Positions 1 through 11,640 of a stretch of 27,772 bases of DNA are shown piece by piece (position 1 is the stretch's first letter; every line of letters begins with the position of its first letter). Origin of the DNA: Heterotrichella gracilis (lineage: Eukaryota > Sar > Xanthophyceae > Tribonematales > Xanthonemataceae). A model generated the notes under the pieces. It saw only the letters and a list, made by a program, of their open reading frames with translations, had not been told where the DNA came from and ran no database searches. The stretch lies in NCBI GenBank assembly GCA_032358255.1, contig JAULBX010028592.1, forward strand, positions 1-27,772, written 5' to 3'. The position numbers and the translations under genes were made by a program.

Positions 1-74
1 GGCGCCGCATGTGCAAGACTGACTGCTAATCTGGCTATTTTGCTGGAATGCATGTAACTAACTAACTAACTAAC
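1..74 (+). mobile_element. Probable non-LTR retrotransposon 3' end, cut by window edge
   Basis: The first bases match the 3' end of the better-preserved copy at 24229-24438: a reading frame ending ...MCKTDC-stop, then a conserved tract (ctgctaatctggctat) and a CTAA-rich tail at about 55-74. A short coding end, brief 3' UTR and simple-repeat tail are typical of LINE-type elements. Only the last few codons lie inside the window, so family and length cannot be judged here. Confidence 0.45.
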
Positions 75-100
75 ATGTAGCGCTGTGTGTCATTGGCTGT

Positions 101-319
101 CTCCTGTGTGCCTGATGATCCACCTGGTCAACCCTCCAGCGGCGGCCACACTGGAGCATCGCTGCAGTATGCATACAGGTGCACGCCATCCTTGCGCACC
201 GCATCAGGCATGGCATACAGCACACAGGCGTGCTCCATCCACTGGGGTACGTCCGGTGTTGAAGCCAAGCACTGCCGCGCCACTGACTCTAGCATTTGTG
301 CCCCAGCGTCCAATGGCCA
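101..319 (-). pseudogene. Inverted, degenerate copy of a MYND-gene exon
   Basis: On the minus strand this encodes a segment close to residues just before the MYND finger of the gene at 958-5958. In a 49-residue alignment starting RQCLASTPDV here and HQCLTSSVDS there, I count 35 identities, including the shared block HACVLYA-PDAV and HLYAYCS-APVW. Just after PPLEG the copy has a TGA where the gene has a serine codon (TCA). DNA similarity continues past that stop to about position 101, then ends before the MYND finger. The zinc finger is absent and no start is visible, so this is a dead fragment, inverted relative to its source about 5.3 kb away. It lies between two retrotransposon 3' ends. Confidence 0.75.
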
Positions 320-495
320 GGTGGCAAATATTGACCAGGGCATTGACCAGGACAGGGCGTTTTTGGGGCAGGTGCAGCTAACCTGTCAGGCAGCCTCCTG
401 GATACAAGACAGCATTGCGACAGGTATGTGATGGCCCTTTGCCCCATGGGCACTTGACGCAGTTTGGAAAGTGGTGCATTTTGGCGGCCTATATA

Positions 496-695
496 GTCAG
501 TCAGTTAGTTAGTGCATTCTAGCAATACAGCCAGATTAGCAGTCAGTCTTGCACATGCGGCGCCACGCAGCTCTGTCCTGGCACTGTTTGAACCATCTAT
601 TGATCCCACGCAACTTGAGGTCCTGCTGGAGAAGGTCAGCCAATGTGGCCCTTGGCTTACCTACCGCCTTTGCCCCCTCTACCCTACCAAACACC
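496..695 (-). mobile_element. Non-LTR retrotransposon 3' fragment (ORF2-like C-terminus)
   Basis: The minus strand encodes a C-terminal segment reading GKPRATLADLLQQD, then RGINRWFKQCQ and DRAAWRRMCKTDC before the stop at 536-538. A terminal 'R-x-x-W-R' helix of this kind closes many LINE ORF2 proteins; this is family knowledge and not proof. Downstream on the same strand is a short UTR, then a tail of CTAA/CTGA units at about 496-515. The fragment is near-colinear with the plus-strand copy at 24229-24438. It has no reverse-transcriptase core and is 5'-truncated, as is common for LINEs. Confidence 0.5.
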
Positions 696-744
696 TCTAT
701 CATGCATGCATATGTACAAACTGGCATTTAGGACCAAACTGCTT

Positions 745-823
745 AGCGCCGCATGTGCAAGGCTGCCTGCTTACCTAGCCTATTGCTGGATGCATGCAAA
801 CCAGTCACTAAATAACTATATAA
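745..823 (+). mobile_element. Degenerate retrotransposon 3' end
   Basis: The tract beginning gcgccgcatgtgcaaggctg follows the same order as the element end at 1-74 but has diverged (ctgcttacctagcc in place of ctgctaatctggc). It finishes in a weak CTAAATAAC tail. It is an older copy, facing away from the minus-strand copy just upstream. Confidence 0.35.
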
Positions 824-957
824 TGCATGTTCCTCCATCATCGTCTGAGAGCCAATGAATGACAATAAATGCATTGAAGGGGCACGTTTAGCTGGTTGGC
901 TGCGCTGTACTTCAAACCATTTGTCTTGTCCCTGCAGCCAGTTTGGTTTGTCCTTGC

Positions 958-3900
958 AGCTCATCCCAGTGGCCTGGATTGGCTAGACCCGGAGTTGGTG
1001 TCGACGACCCTGTTCCCTGCCTTCCACCAGGAGCTGCTGCTTGACCCACACGCAATCGCAGAAATGCGAGATGTGGCATGCCAACAAAATGCCACCACAA
1101 TCAGGACATGCAGGTGCGCGTACATAGCATTGCATTTCATCACATTGCATTCCATCCCACATCCACATCACACATTGGATAACCTGGGGTACCATGTAAG
1201 GAATAAAAATATGTATGATGTAAAAAATTAAAAAAATAAGTCAAGCTACATCTGGCTACTTGAAAAAAGTGGAAAAAATATATATGATGATTAAAACAAA
1301 AGGAAAAACTGTTTCACCTACTCGTCCAGCTTTGTAGGTGGTTGGCCATGCAGGCCAGTAATCAAGTTGCATCTTTGGGATCTGCAGGTGGCTGGCCAGT
1401 GCGGGTGTGATGGATGCGGCGGCTTCGCTGACGGTGATGCTGGCGGACAAGGTGGCGCATGGGGACGCGAGGGGGTTCCTCGTCCAATGCATGGAGTGCA
1501 TCACAAAAGGACTACTCCCCCTGCTGTACATCTTTGTATGCTGCTGGCCACAGGTGCGAGGGCCATTATCAAGATCTAATTGGGTACATATACCACAAAT
1601 TTAGAGTAACGAGGTTGCCAGGAATACCAACAAGCCTGCGCTCATAGATTCTGTGCAGGCCCTTGGGATGCGAATCCAGTGTTTTGGTAACTGCCACGCA
1701 ATTCACTGCGAGGGAGGTTTTTCTGTTCACGTAATGTAATGTGACGTAACATAACAATGGGGACCGCTATGCCACAGTGAATGATGGGCAGCCCACTGCA
1801 CTCCCTTGCACTGCTCGTGATATCAAAGCAATCTCAACAGTGCACGTTTAATAACGCTTGCAGCATACTTTTTACAGCCTCAAGGCAACTCCCTACTGTG
1901 CGCTTTGAATAGCCAGTCACAAACTCCCATGCAGTACAGCTAAGCCAACATTTTTTCTGGGAGAACTTGCGCCACCCAGCTCTTTCTACAAGCCATTTCT
2001 ACACGGATCTAGGGTAATTAGGGCAATCGTCGATGTGACTCTTGAGTGCTGACACAAACCCTCCACAGAAACATGCATTTTGGGATGCGGTGATCATCCA
2101 TATAGCCATAGCCAGCAGTCTTCCATGGATGGATTGTTTGCACTTCTACTGCAGCTATGTGTGTGATTTGACCATGTCACCCTACACAACGCTCTCATTC
2201 AAAATTCTAGATGACACAACCAACCTGTCACTTTGCAGGAAAATGAAGCTCTGGTGGGCAGGCACCCCCGACTGCTGCCCACAGTCTACGCCTTGCCACG
2301 CACCTTTGCTGCCGGCGAGCATCAGACCGGACAAAACAGTTGCTACTCGGCCACAAGTCGCCTGGTCAGCGACATCGCACGCCTGTGCCGAGTGCCAGTG
2401 ATGGGTGTGGAGGCAATGCAATTTGCGTGCGAACAAAACCCCTGCATCACAGTGATAGCACAAGTGTTGGTGGTGGGGTCAGTGGCCCGCAACGAGGCGA
2501 GGTTGCGCATACCCGGCGCCAACCCGCGGGTGGAACACGCACATGCGCTGGCGGTGGCCTTGCCTTATTTGGTGGTGCGCGTAACCTATGATGGTGCTCT
2601 TAGGCTGGTCCGGGCAGATGAGGAGCCAGCTCTGGTGATGGCTGAGGCGCTGCGGGCGGTGCTTCAAATGTACCTGGACGGGCAGGTGGCGGAGCGGGTG
2701 GTGGAGGTGCGAGCCATGGGCGGGTGAAGGGGCGAGGTATTGGCTTGGGTGCTGTGCGGGAATGTCAACCTGGGTGGGAATGGGTGTTGAGAAGAGAAGA
2801 TCTGATCTGCCTGACATGGGTTCCAATCCAACATGGCGTTGTGTGCAACGCAGCAGTTCATCAACACGCCCCGCTTGCTCAATGCAGACCAGGGTCCTGG
2901 CACCAAACTGGGCCAAGCTCTTGGAATCATTCAAGAATTGCAATGCAACCAGCAACAAGCTCCCCATCCTTGTCTGCTGCTTCTTTGCCCGTATCCTCCA
3001 CGCCGCGCTGCTTGTGCGCACCTCACCTGCAGGCGCGGCAGCTCAATCCGCCTGCCCCACCACGCCGCTGGCCCGCCTCATGCACCGCGCAGGCTTCACG
3101 CGCCTCATCGGGAGCATCCTGGGCAGCAGGTGAGCACGGTGCTGCTCAATGGTGCAGCCAGATTAGCAGTCAGCCTTGCAAAATTGGCGTAAAGCATTGC
3201 TCCTCACTGCGGCGCAAAGTCTGTGGCTTGCTGTGCAGGAATGCCCTTGACCACGATTTGTCTACCATGCACATGTACCTTTGCACAGTTTCACAGTGGG
3301 TGCCACGCCTCTCCCCGTCAGAGTGGTCCTGCCTGTCCCCCTCCCCTCCCGCCACCCTGGGCCAGCTTGCAGAGCATTGCCTGTGGGACATGGTGGTGGA
3401 GGGGGATGTGGAGGCGGCGCAGGGGGTGTACCATGACGCAAGCACTATGGCTGCGGCACTCAGGTGGGTGTAGGGGTGGATGGGGCAATGGGGTACCTGG
3501 TGGGTGTAGCAAGCAGAGTGGGGGCCGCAGAGCATGGGGGGTAGTTTGAAGCATGTGCCATGTTTGAGATTCTCTGGTCAACGTAAGTTGCACCTGTGCA
3601 ATGTGCAATGGACCCACACGCGCATCTAGATCTGCAATGCAGCCAGAGTAACTTCAGGATATGGCCGTGCAGCGACGCGCACTGGAGGTCTATGCAATCT
3701 CATGCGCATTGGCGTGGTACAGAGCTGCTAAGCTCGAGCTTGTAAGCCCAGCTCTGAGCTCCTGCTGTGATCCTGCCTGTTGCAATTCTGTGTCTAGTAC
3801 TACCTCAGTGATGTGTCCACCACTAATGACACAGCGGATCCTGCGGCAGGAATACAGCAATGTATTGCAACTTGTTCACCCACATCTTCCACTATATTCG

Positions 3901-5958
3901 GTTTTGGTGCGTTTGGTAGGATGCACCCACCCACAGTGGCCACACACAACCTCTTGACATATCCACCCATGTACACTTTATAATGCCCTATGCCCACTGT
4001 TCCTTCCATGTACCTCATCGTACACATCACATATCATAACACACCCACCCATGCGCTCCTCCCAGGTACCTGCTGCGCCGATCAGAGAGCCAGCTCCGCC
4101 CCAACCTGTGGCACATGTGGGCAGCCCTGAGCCGGGTGATACAGCTGGCAAAGGGGGAGGCAGGTGCGCGCAGTGCACCCTGGAGAGAATGGGATTGTAA
4201 GGCAATAGAGCAGCATAAAAGACCTGATGATTGTCTCATGCATGGCGCGACAAACTGCGGGTTGGCTATTTTTTTGTTGCTGGCCATTGGTACAGGGGCA
4301 TGTCTTTCTTGTACACGTGCGAGCTCGTGAGCTGCTGTTGGTACGCAGGCTCCCCTCCTCTGCCCCCACCTGGGCAGGTGCACGGTGAATGGCAGCTGGA
4401 TGTGCGGGTGGACGCTACGCTGCCACCTGGCAATGTGGTGTGGGATCCAGCCGCTGCCACGTGGCGCATAGGCAGCACCTGGGAGCAGGAGGTGGGGGTA
4501 CCTCATGGAGTATAAATGAAGAAATAGCCTCAAGTAAAGCTGGCATTTGTAACATTGATACCTTTGCATGAAGCCTTATAATGCGTGTATTTTACAAAAA
4601 TGTTGACTGCACAATGGATGCCAAATGGAAGGTACAGCAGTGGCAGATAGAGCACTTCAGTCTGGACTTAAGTGCCGAGGGCAAAACCCTTTGATATCAT
4701 AACAATATCTGACATTGTAAGCTGGGGTGCAAGGGGCAGTGCCATTGTATTGGGGATGTGCGCTACCCTTCTTGCCCTGTGTGCCTGCAGGCCGCCCGTG
4801 TGTGCCGGGTGATGCACCGCGCGTGCCACGAGCGATGGTCAGGCAGCAGTGGCCCCACCACCCACCACTTGGAGGTGGATCTGCCAGGTGGCGCCAGCTG
4901 CAGCGTGGTGGTGCACTGTGTGCGCTACGTGGACACCCCACCTGGGATGCGCGGGCTGGTGACCGCACTGGTCGCCACCAGGGAATGGAGCGAGATTGCA
5001 GCGGTAGGGCATTGCTGACTTATGCTGAATATTGCGGGTCCATGTGCTCCTTTGCAATGAAGTGGCACTAAAAAGTGGTGGCTGCTTGGGAGGTGCTGTG
5101 TGGCTATCCTGTGGCTGTACGGGTGTGGTTGCTTAGGGTTTCCTGTGGCTGTACGGGTGTGGTTGCTTAGGGTTTACCCTAAACCCTGAACCCCAAACTC
5201 TGTAGGAAATGTGCGATGGCTGTGTGGCTGTCCTGTGGCTGGTGGGTACCCCCATGTTTACAATGGCAGGGACATGGTATTCAGACAAGCTCTGGCTTTT
5301 GGACTAGGGTGAGGCATATGTATGATACCTTGTCTCACAGCTGAAATGCATCAAGCTGACCTATTTACCTTGGTATTCATACTTGTACAACCAACAAAAT
5401 ACTCACTCACCAATTGACTAGTTACCCCTGACCGCAGTGCCAGGAGCGGGTGCAAGACCATATGCCCCGCAAACACACTGCAATGGTGGTGCGCTGGGGT
5501 GACTGGCATGCAGGGGCAATGGAACCAGCGCCTGGTGGAAGTTCCCTCAGCATCCAATTGCAGGTGTTGGGGCACTTGTGCATCAGTGCTTAACATCCTC
5601 AGTGGACTCACATTGCTGGATGAAGCACGCCTGTGTGCTGTATGCTGCGCCTGATGCGGTGCACGAGGGTGGTGTGCACCTGTATGCCTACTGCAGCAAT
5701 GCGCCAGTGTGGCTGCCACTGGAGGGCTCACCATGTGGATCATCAGGCACACAGGAGAAGGATGAAGATGGGCGCAAGCACCGGTCAAAGCGGCGCAAGT
5801 GCAGCGCATGCGGTGTTATGGGGGGGGATGGTGTGCAGCTGCGCAAGTGCGCCTGCGGCAAGACTCGCTATTGCAGCACTGCCTGCCAGAACCAGCATTG
5901 GCCGCAGCACAAGGCCATCTGCAAGGAGGCGCGGCTGGCGGCAAAGAACGCTGAGTAA
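958..5958 (+). CDS. MYND zinc-finger protein (multi-exon; 5' end unresolved)
   Basis: Phase-consistent exon chain: about 958-1113, 1388-1553, 2239-2723, 2854-3129, 3239-3463, 4066-4163, 4349-4491, 4791-5003, possibly 5438-5488, and 5551-5958 with stop TAA. The last exon carries a C-terminal MYND finger: CSAC, a spacer, CACGKTRYC, STAC, then QHWPQHKAIC, giving the expected C6HC-type ligands. MYND fingers bind proline-rich peptide partners; green algae have many MYND proteins of unknown role. Upstream exons look like helical repeat-type sequence (for example LARLMHRAGFTRLIGSILGS) but I recognise no second domain. No ATG is visible in the first exon, whose frame is open back to 896, so an upstream exon is missing or the gene is truncated. 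The 3' exon borders are the least certain: an alternative frame after 5438 hits a stop at 5591. Confidence 0.65.
3152..3189 (-). repeat. Degenerate copy of the dispersed retrotransposon-end core
   Basis: The minus strand reads ttgcaaggctgactgctaat and then ctggctgc, the same core as at 1-74, 496-695 and 24360-24410. It lies inside an intron of the MYND gene and lacks a recognisable tail. Confidence 0.35.
5107..5194 (+). repeat. 34-bp tandem duplication ending in telomere-type motifs
   Basis: A 34-bp unit (tcctgtggctgtacgggtgt then ggttgcttagggtt) occurs twice in direct tandem at 5107-5140 and 5141-5174. It is followed by taccctaaaccctgaacccc. The junction forms a small hairpin (ttagggt / accctaa). 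It lies in an intron of the MYND gene, between the exon ending at 5003 and the last exons. Confidence 0.85.
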
Positions 5959-7222
5959 CGCAGCTTTGTTATTAAGGCAGGGCTTCTCTGTGTGGAATAC
6001 TAGGGACAGGGTTCATGCCCAGTTGTTGCTATGTGGCCATCCCAGCCTGGTTGTACGAGGGAGTGTCCCTGCCCCGCCGCGGGCAAGTAGGTGTAAGGTA
6101 AATGACAACTTAGATGCAAAAAATTGTTGGGTTAACGATAGTAATGCGTCAACAGGTAATGATGGCAGGAACAGAATTTAGCCAGCTCTCACAGCTGTGC
6201 ATGTTTATTGATAGTCATAGAACAACGATGGCCAAGGAGACTGCCCGTTTACTAAATAGGTAGGAGGGACTGCCAACAGCCAGTGTGGCAAAAGGGTGTA
6301 AAGCATGCAAAGCACAAGCCATCAACCATGCATGCTGTTAGGTCGGTAATATACCACCAGATTCTGAAACAACTTACACAGACTCTGAGTAAGCAAAGTG
6401 AAGTTCTAAGCAGACCAAAGATTCAACACTCAGTCTGGCAAATATCATTGGATATAATATCATTGGATACAATAATTGCGTCGTTTGTTTTTTGAAAGAA
6501 ATTCTCTGTATGCTTCACAGCGCTGCACTCAAGAGGGGGTTTATTATGCCATATTATGAATGATTATTAATCATTCATGACGGCCAATGGCATGGGCATA
6601 TCATGCATGAAAGCATTCTTGAACTTAATACCCTCGATTATCACTGTCAAACGGAACAACGTCCGACGATCGGCGACAAATAGCCTAATAGTATTATAGT
6701 TAAAGTACAGGTAGCCTATAAGATATCAGTTCACAACCTGCGATGCACTGCAACTTGGAAAGCAGTGACCATTCACAGCCTGTAAGTAACTCTGTGCTGC
6801 GCCAATATTGGCATTAAATGCCCCAACTTTGATTTCACTGGAATTCTCCGATGAAATATTTTCTTGCCAACTCCCCCACCCAACAAATCATGTTGCGTAC
6901 ACTTCCCAGTACTTGGTAAGGGTTCCCTGCAGGAATGTACAGCAGTCCTGGACCTGCTAATAATATAGATTATCTGCCTGCAGCACATGCACTGGCGACG
7001 CACAGAGCGGTTATCACAACAGTATTTCTGCAGACTCAACAGTTGGGATCAGTCCCATATGTTCCAGCCATACAGCAGCCCTGGTATACTGATCCAGGTA
7101 CACAGACGCCATTCCGAAAATGCTGCGCAACTCCGCCCTCAAGCATTGCCATCCTTAAAAAGCCACTGGCAGCTGGGGCGGAGGGAGCACATGCATGTGT
7201 CTGTGTCCTGCACATCCTGGGC
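5959..7222. other. Convergent intergenic region
   Basis: This separates the 3' ends of the MYND gene (plus) and the SET gene (minus). No exon chain with consistent phases was found. A TGTAA motif at 6092-6096, the common chlorophyte polyadenylation signal, could serve the MYND gene; another occurs near 6297. A 9-bp-stem hairpin (atgaatgat / atcattcat, loop tatta) lies at 6556-6578 in an AT-rich stretch. Confidence 0.5.
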
Positions 7223-10200
7223 TCAAGCGATGCCATCCTTGAAGAAGCTGTCATATGTGGATGTGCCTGTGTCGTCAAGCAGCCCCAGGCCAATGAGGCG
7301 CCGCTCGCCGTAGTACTCCAGTGCCCCCAGGCGGGTCAGGCGGGACTCAAACCAGCGCAGCGCAGAGTCCAGGGCCTCCTTCTCACCCAGCCGGATCTGC
7401 ATACACGGCATTGCTTTAAACAATAGTATACTGATGTTATCCTGGAAGAAATACAAAATTTCATACATTATTATTCTATATATAATTTTGTGCAGCTTCT
7501 TCTGAAGAACGGTGGGTGCACGATGCGCATGTGTACATAGTGGAACAAAGGCCGAATTTGGGAAGGTGAGGGCACAGGGCACGTTGCAAGGAGCCAAGGC
7601 TGCATGGACGAGGCACAGCCAATAGCCCCTGTGGCGAGGCTAATGGCATGCACATGCAGTACCCGCACACCTGATAAGATACTGGTGTTTTTGTGTGTTT
7701 AATATTCTTCCTAAGAAAGTACTACCACCTCCATGAACAAACCTCCTCTTCCCCGTCTGGTGCAAAGCGGTACCCAGTAGCCTACTGGCGGTAGGTGCAG
7801 CTCATGGGGATGCAATGATGAGCATGGTGACGCAACGTTGCAATGATGTACTCGTCAGCATGGTGACGCAATGAAGCAATGATGTGATGATGAGCATGGT
7901 GACGGGAAGGGCCAAATCCCCCCTCCTCTTCCCCTAGATCCTGCTCCCCCCATCCCTCCCACTCCCCACCTTGACCGCCATCGCCTTTCGCGACCCCCGC
8001 GCAAGCCCCCCCGCCAGCAGCGCCACGTCATCCTCTATGCTGGTGGGATACCCAGCCAGCGCTTCCGTGCATCCTTGGATCATGGCCTGGCACACGCACC
8101 GCTCGTTGTCCTCTGATAGGGGCTGCTGCATGTGGCCCCAGGCGTCGTTGCGGAACAGCGCTTCCAGCAGGAAGGCATCGGGGCCTGGGGAGGGAAGGGC
8201 GAAGAGTGAACAGGAGGGCCGATGCAACACGTTGGGTAGCTCATGCACATGCAGCTGGCACAACTTCGGCGCTGGATGCCCATTTTGCAGGCCCCACGCA
8301 ATCCCCCACCCCACCTCCTCCCCACACACTTCCGCCTGATTTTCACCTTGTGTGTTCATGAGCCGCAGGAAAGCCAGCATGTCCACAGAGGGCTCAGACT
8401 CTGGCAGCAGCTGGAACTGCCAGCTGGCATCCAGCCCCGCCAGCTCAGCAATGTCTGCCTTGTCATCGAAGAAGCGCTCGGTCTCGGGGATGGCGAGGGC
8501 TAGCAGGAAGCCGCCCTGCACGAGTGGTGTGTGGGTATGGCGGTGATGATGGCGGTGGTGGGGTCCTTATATCATATTTGGTGGGATGCCATATTTGGTG
8601 GGATGCCATGTGACGTAAGCAATTTGTGTTACCATGTCTCCCTATATATACATCTGTCTGTGTTTTTCAACATTGCTGGTTATGGTGTGCCGCCTGTGTG
8701 GGGGCGTTTTGCTTCTTCCTTTCTTCTTCTTCTATACATCTAGGCATGCAGACATGGGTGCAAGCATTGGCCAGCAACAGTGGCCAGCCAGGCAACGGCG
8801 AGGATGGAAGATAGCAGCCTCCATCACAGCCAGGGATTCACATGCACCCTTGCACATACACCCTCTGCACATGGCCATGGTGGCTCACATGCACCCTTTA
8901 CACATGTGTCCCTGTGCATGCACCACTAGGGTTTTCCTAGGGTTCCACAGGGTTCCACCCTTACCCTGCTTGCCCGCCCATCCACCACGCCGTAGTCCAG
9001 CAGCAGCTGCGAGTCCAGCTTGTCTGGCCCATAATCCATGGCCAGGACCTCACCGGCAGCTGCATCGCGCTCTGCCTCCATGGTCACCGCCATGCTCTTG
9101 CTGAACAGCCCCGTGCCCTTGACCTGCCACTGGCCCCCCTCGCCGCGCCGGTGCGACACCTGCTTGCGGCAAAAAGGGGTGCGTCACACGCATAATAGAG
9201 GACAGAAGCTGGTTCAAACTTGTCCCGACCTATATTGCGTAAGGGGAATATGCGTAGGGCACCAGGGCTTGCGTTGCACCCCACACTCTAGGGTTTAGGG
9301 TTTCTGTGTGTCGCACCAGGTCTGCGAGGGGCACCAGCGCCACCGCCTCGCCCTCCAGCGGTGGGTGCACGTGGGAGCGCACGGTGGCCACCGCCCACTG
9401 GAACCCTGGGAAAGTGTACAGCTCGGCCGGGAAGAGGTCTGGGTGCGAGGCAAACAGCCCCTGCTGGAGCTCAAGGTAGCGGGTCTCAAAGAACTGCCTG
9501 CGGGGATGGAAGGGGGTGCGTGTAAGATGCAAGGGAGTCAGAAAGAAGCCCATATGGACAAGGGGTTGGCAAAGGTGCTGGGAATTGGATGCGGCTCCGG
9601 GGTAGTCCAGCCTGGCTGGTACGTGAGGGTGGCCTCATGCTGGCTTACTGACGCAATCTGCACCACCCTGCCACAAAGCATGCTTTCTTCCCATGGAAGC
9701 GGAAACTGGGTTGGCAGCTACCTGTAGCCATACACCGACGTCAGCAGCTGCGTGCCCTGGAGCTCCGCCAGCTCAGCGTCTTCCCACTGCAGGGGCGTAT
9801 CCACCTGCTCTGCCAGGGTGTCGATGTAGCCCTTCCACTGAGACTGCGGGTTGCTCTTCTCACGCAGCAGGAACAGGGAGACCTGAAGCCAGGGCTCCAG
9901 GTCCGCTACCAGGGGCCCGATTTCTGAAGCTGCCACTGTGGCTATGCTGATCCATAGGGAGTCTGGGATGGACAGCAACACCTCGCCTTTGGTGACGTCC
10001 CTGGTGTAGGTCAAGGCGAGGGAGCCATCCGACGCGACTGTGGGGACCACAGCAAGCTTGGAGAGGTCGATGTTTTGGGAGGCTAGCCAGGAGGCGAGGT
10101 CAGCTGGGGCGAGTGTGGAAGCTGCTGCGTGCACCACCGACGGCTGCTGTGCGCGTCTGGGGACAGGTTTGGTGGTGAAGGGACGGAAGGGCTGGAAGCT

Positions 10201-10266
10201 GGCGCCGCGGAGCTGCCTGACGGTGCCTGCAGGGGCACAGCTGTGCTGCAGCTTGACTGTCCTCAT
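7223..10266 (-). CDS. Rubisco-LSMT-like SET-domain protein lysine methyltransferase, plastid-targeted
   Basis: Six exons on the minus strand: 10266-9722, 9497-9317, 9159-8965, 8515-8347, 8184-7970 and 7396-7223 (TGA). They join without phase conflict to 492 residues. The start at 10266 (MRTVKLQHS...) has a good ACCATGAGG context; the first 45 or so residues are basic, Ser/Ala-rich and end VVHAA, like a chloroplast transit peptide. SET-N features follow: RDVTKGEVLLSIPDSLWIS (about 88-106) and LEPWLQVSLFLLREKSNPQ. SET-C contains VPLADLVSH (about 237-245), MDYGP and LLLDYGVV (Tyr about 298). Residues about 308-492 are a Rubisco-substrate-binding-type region ending LEYYGERRLIGLGLL, a hallmark of the LSMT family. 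Known members methylate lysines of Rubisco large subunit or plastid aldolase with AdoMet. The usual Asn-His of the AdoMet pocket is Ser-His here. The substrate is not predictable. Confidence 0.9.
7811..7907 (-). repeat. Imperfect ~30-36 bp tandem repeat in SET-gene intron
   Basis: Three imperfect units share gcaatgatg followed by agcatggtgacg (7811-7838, 7839-7874, 7875-7907). The array sits in the last intron of the SET gene (7397-7969). No function is evident. Confidence 0.8.
8573..8606 (-). repeat. 17-bp direct tandem duplication in intron
   Basis: The unit catatttggtgggatgc occurs twice back to back inside the SET-gene intron between exons 3 and 4. Confidence 0.85.
9288..9303 (-). repeat. 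Short interstitial telomere motif next to a splice donor
   Basis: The plus strand reads ctagggtttagggttt. In gene orientation (minus) this is aaaccctaaaccctag, starting about 13 nt after the 5' splice site of intron 2 of the SET gene. A looser version (agggttttcctagggttcc...) lies at 8927-8957, just inside intron 3. Confidence 0.8.
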
Positions 10267-11086
10267 GGTGGGTTTGTGGCTGAGAGTGGTTACCTGGCAC
10301 ACATGGTACCGGAGCGGTTGCACAGCTGCAATAGCTGAACGCTAGGGAACACACGAAAGATACCGGTGTAAACAGCCACTGGTTGAATATCCACCTCGAG
10401 GGTCCCACTTTGTGGCTTTGAACACTCCCAATGCATGCATATCACTCTCGTGCCCGACTTGGTTTTCCCTAAGGCTTGCATCGCTGGTCCCAGCCCTCTA
10501 TGGGGATCCCAGGGTGGGGTGGGTGGGGCAAATACTTCACGATTATGAGGTGGGGGTTGCCCGCCCCAGCGAGGTGGCAGTGTAAGATTATTATTCGTGT
10601 GCTTGCTTGTGCTGCTTGTACCCATTTGCCTTCTTGCTTGTGCTTGCGCTTGGGGGGAAGAATTGCTTATTTTATTTGTTTTTTGCTTACATGCCCAGCC
10701 CAACTTTGATGCGGGGTGTGGCACCACAACCCAAGATGGGCATACAGGGTATGCCGCGCAAGAAACACAGCCCAATTGCGCCGGAATTTTTTGCATTCAC
10801 GCCTTAGCTGAGCACAATACGGTAGGTACAGTGCTGGCAGATTAACTCGCAGTCGCTGCAACCGCTCTAAGCTTTGGGCGGGCCCAAGACAGCGAGTTTT
10901 TGAAACTTTCAAACCTTTCCGATCCAGAAGCATCAATAAAGAACCTGCAAATCTTGTAATAATCTCGCAACTACCGTTTGCCAAAGAGCCATGGATGTGC
11001 TTCCCCACTTCTTGCAAAATTTGCCATAAAGAAAAACATGCTTAATCGGAGGTGCTTCCAACCTCGCACCTGTTTTACCTTAAGCT
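10267..11086. other. SET-gene upstream region and 3' flank of tandem copy A
   Basis: No coding exon is supported. The left part should hold the SET-gene promoter and 5' UTR; no TATA box or other clear element was found. From about 10850 rightwards the sequence becomes visibly AT-richer, marking the left edge of the island with the three tandem copies. Confidence 0.4.
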
Positions 11087-11640
11087 TCAATTACATTCAG
11101 GCTCTATTTCAACATTGCTGCCAACGCCCCAGGAAATGATATCCTGGACGGGAAAATTGGTGAGAATAGTTTCAGATTTTGTAGGGATTGATTTGTATTC
11201 CCACCATTCTGACCCATCATACTCGGCCCTTTCTAGCCACCAATTGTCTCCTACGATGCGAATGGTCCTATCAATGCATGCTGTACCGTAACCAGAATTG
11301 TAATAAATTCGGTAGGCATTGTCCATAAACGCCTCAATTGTTGTGGAAAAGTCACCAAATGCCACAAATCTGACATCAGTCGTTGTCAGTCCGTGTCGCT
11401 CCAACTCTTCGAGTGTCTCCTCTCCCAGGTTTTGCGGATATCAGGAGGCTTGCCACCCAGTATCAACATCACTTCGCGTATCGTCAGCGCAGCGAGCCAC
11501 CTCCACGGCCTGCCGTGAATCCGTCCTCAATATCATTTCTGGGACTGCAGCAAGTGCAGCATGTTCAGCAAAGAGGGCTGTCTGGTTCAGCACTTTACCA
11601 TTGTGAAAAGGATGCATCCATCTGGCAGATCCAAACTATG
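11087..11640 (-). pseudogene. Tandem family copy A (in-frame stop)
   Basis: The minus strand encodes a protein related to the open copy C at 13495-14118. From the TGA at 11087-11089 back to about 11404 it is open and carries the family core GLTTTDVRFVAFGDFS, then IRIVGDNWWLERAEYDGS and WWEYKSIPTKSE, ending in acidic IEPECN. Upstream, the same frame reads DTGWQAS-stop-YPQNLGEETLEELE where copy C reads TEWKASPHLRNLGKETLKELE, so a TGA interrupts it. Similarity to copy B continues 5' of this region to about 11640, so the duplicated unit is longer than the conserved core. It could be a pseudogene or could use a downstream start at 11404 (MERHGL). Function unknown. Confidence 0.65.

Noticed and set aside
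2479..3021. 180-codon minus-strand open frame
   Set aside because: Antisense to phase-consistent MYND exons; its composition (His/Gln/Arg-rich) looks like a shadow of GC-rich coding DNA.
5438..5593. Reading straight through from 5438 into the MYND exon
   Set aside because: That frame hits TAA at 5591; the homologous inverted copy supports the other frame from about 5551, so an intron or exon border lies between.
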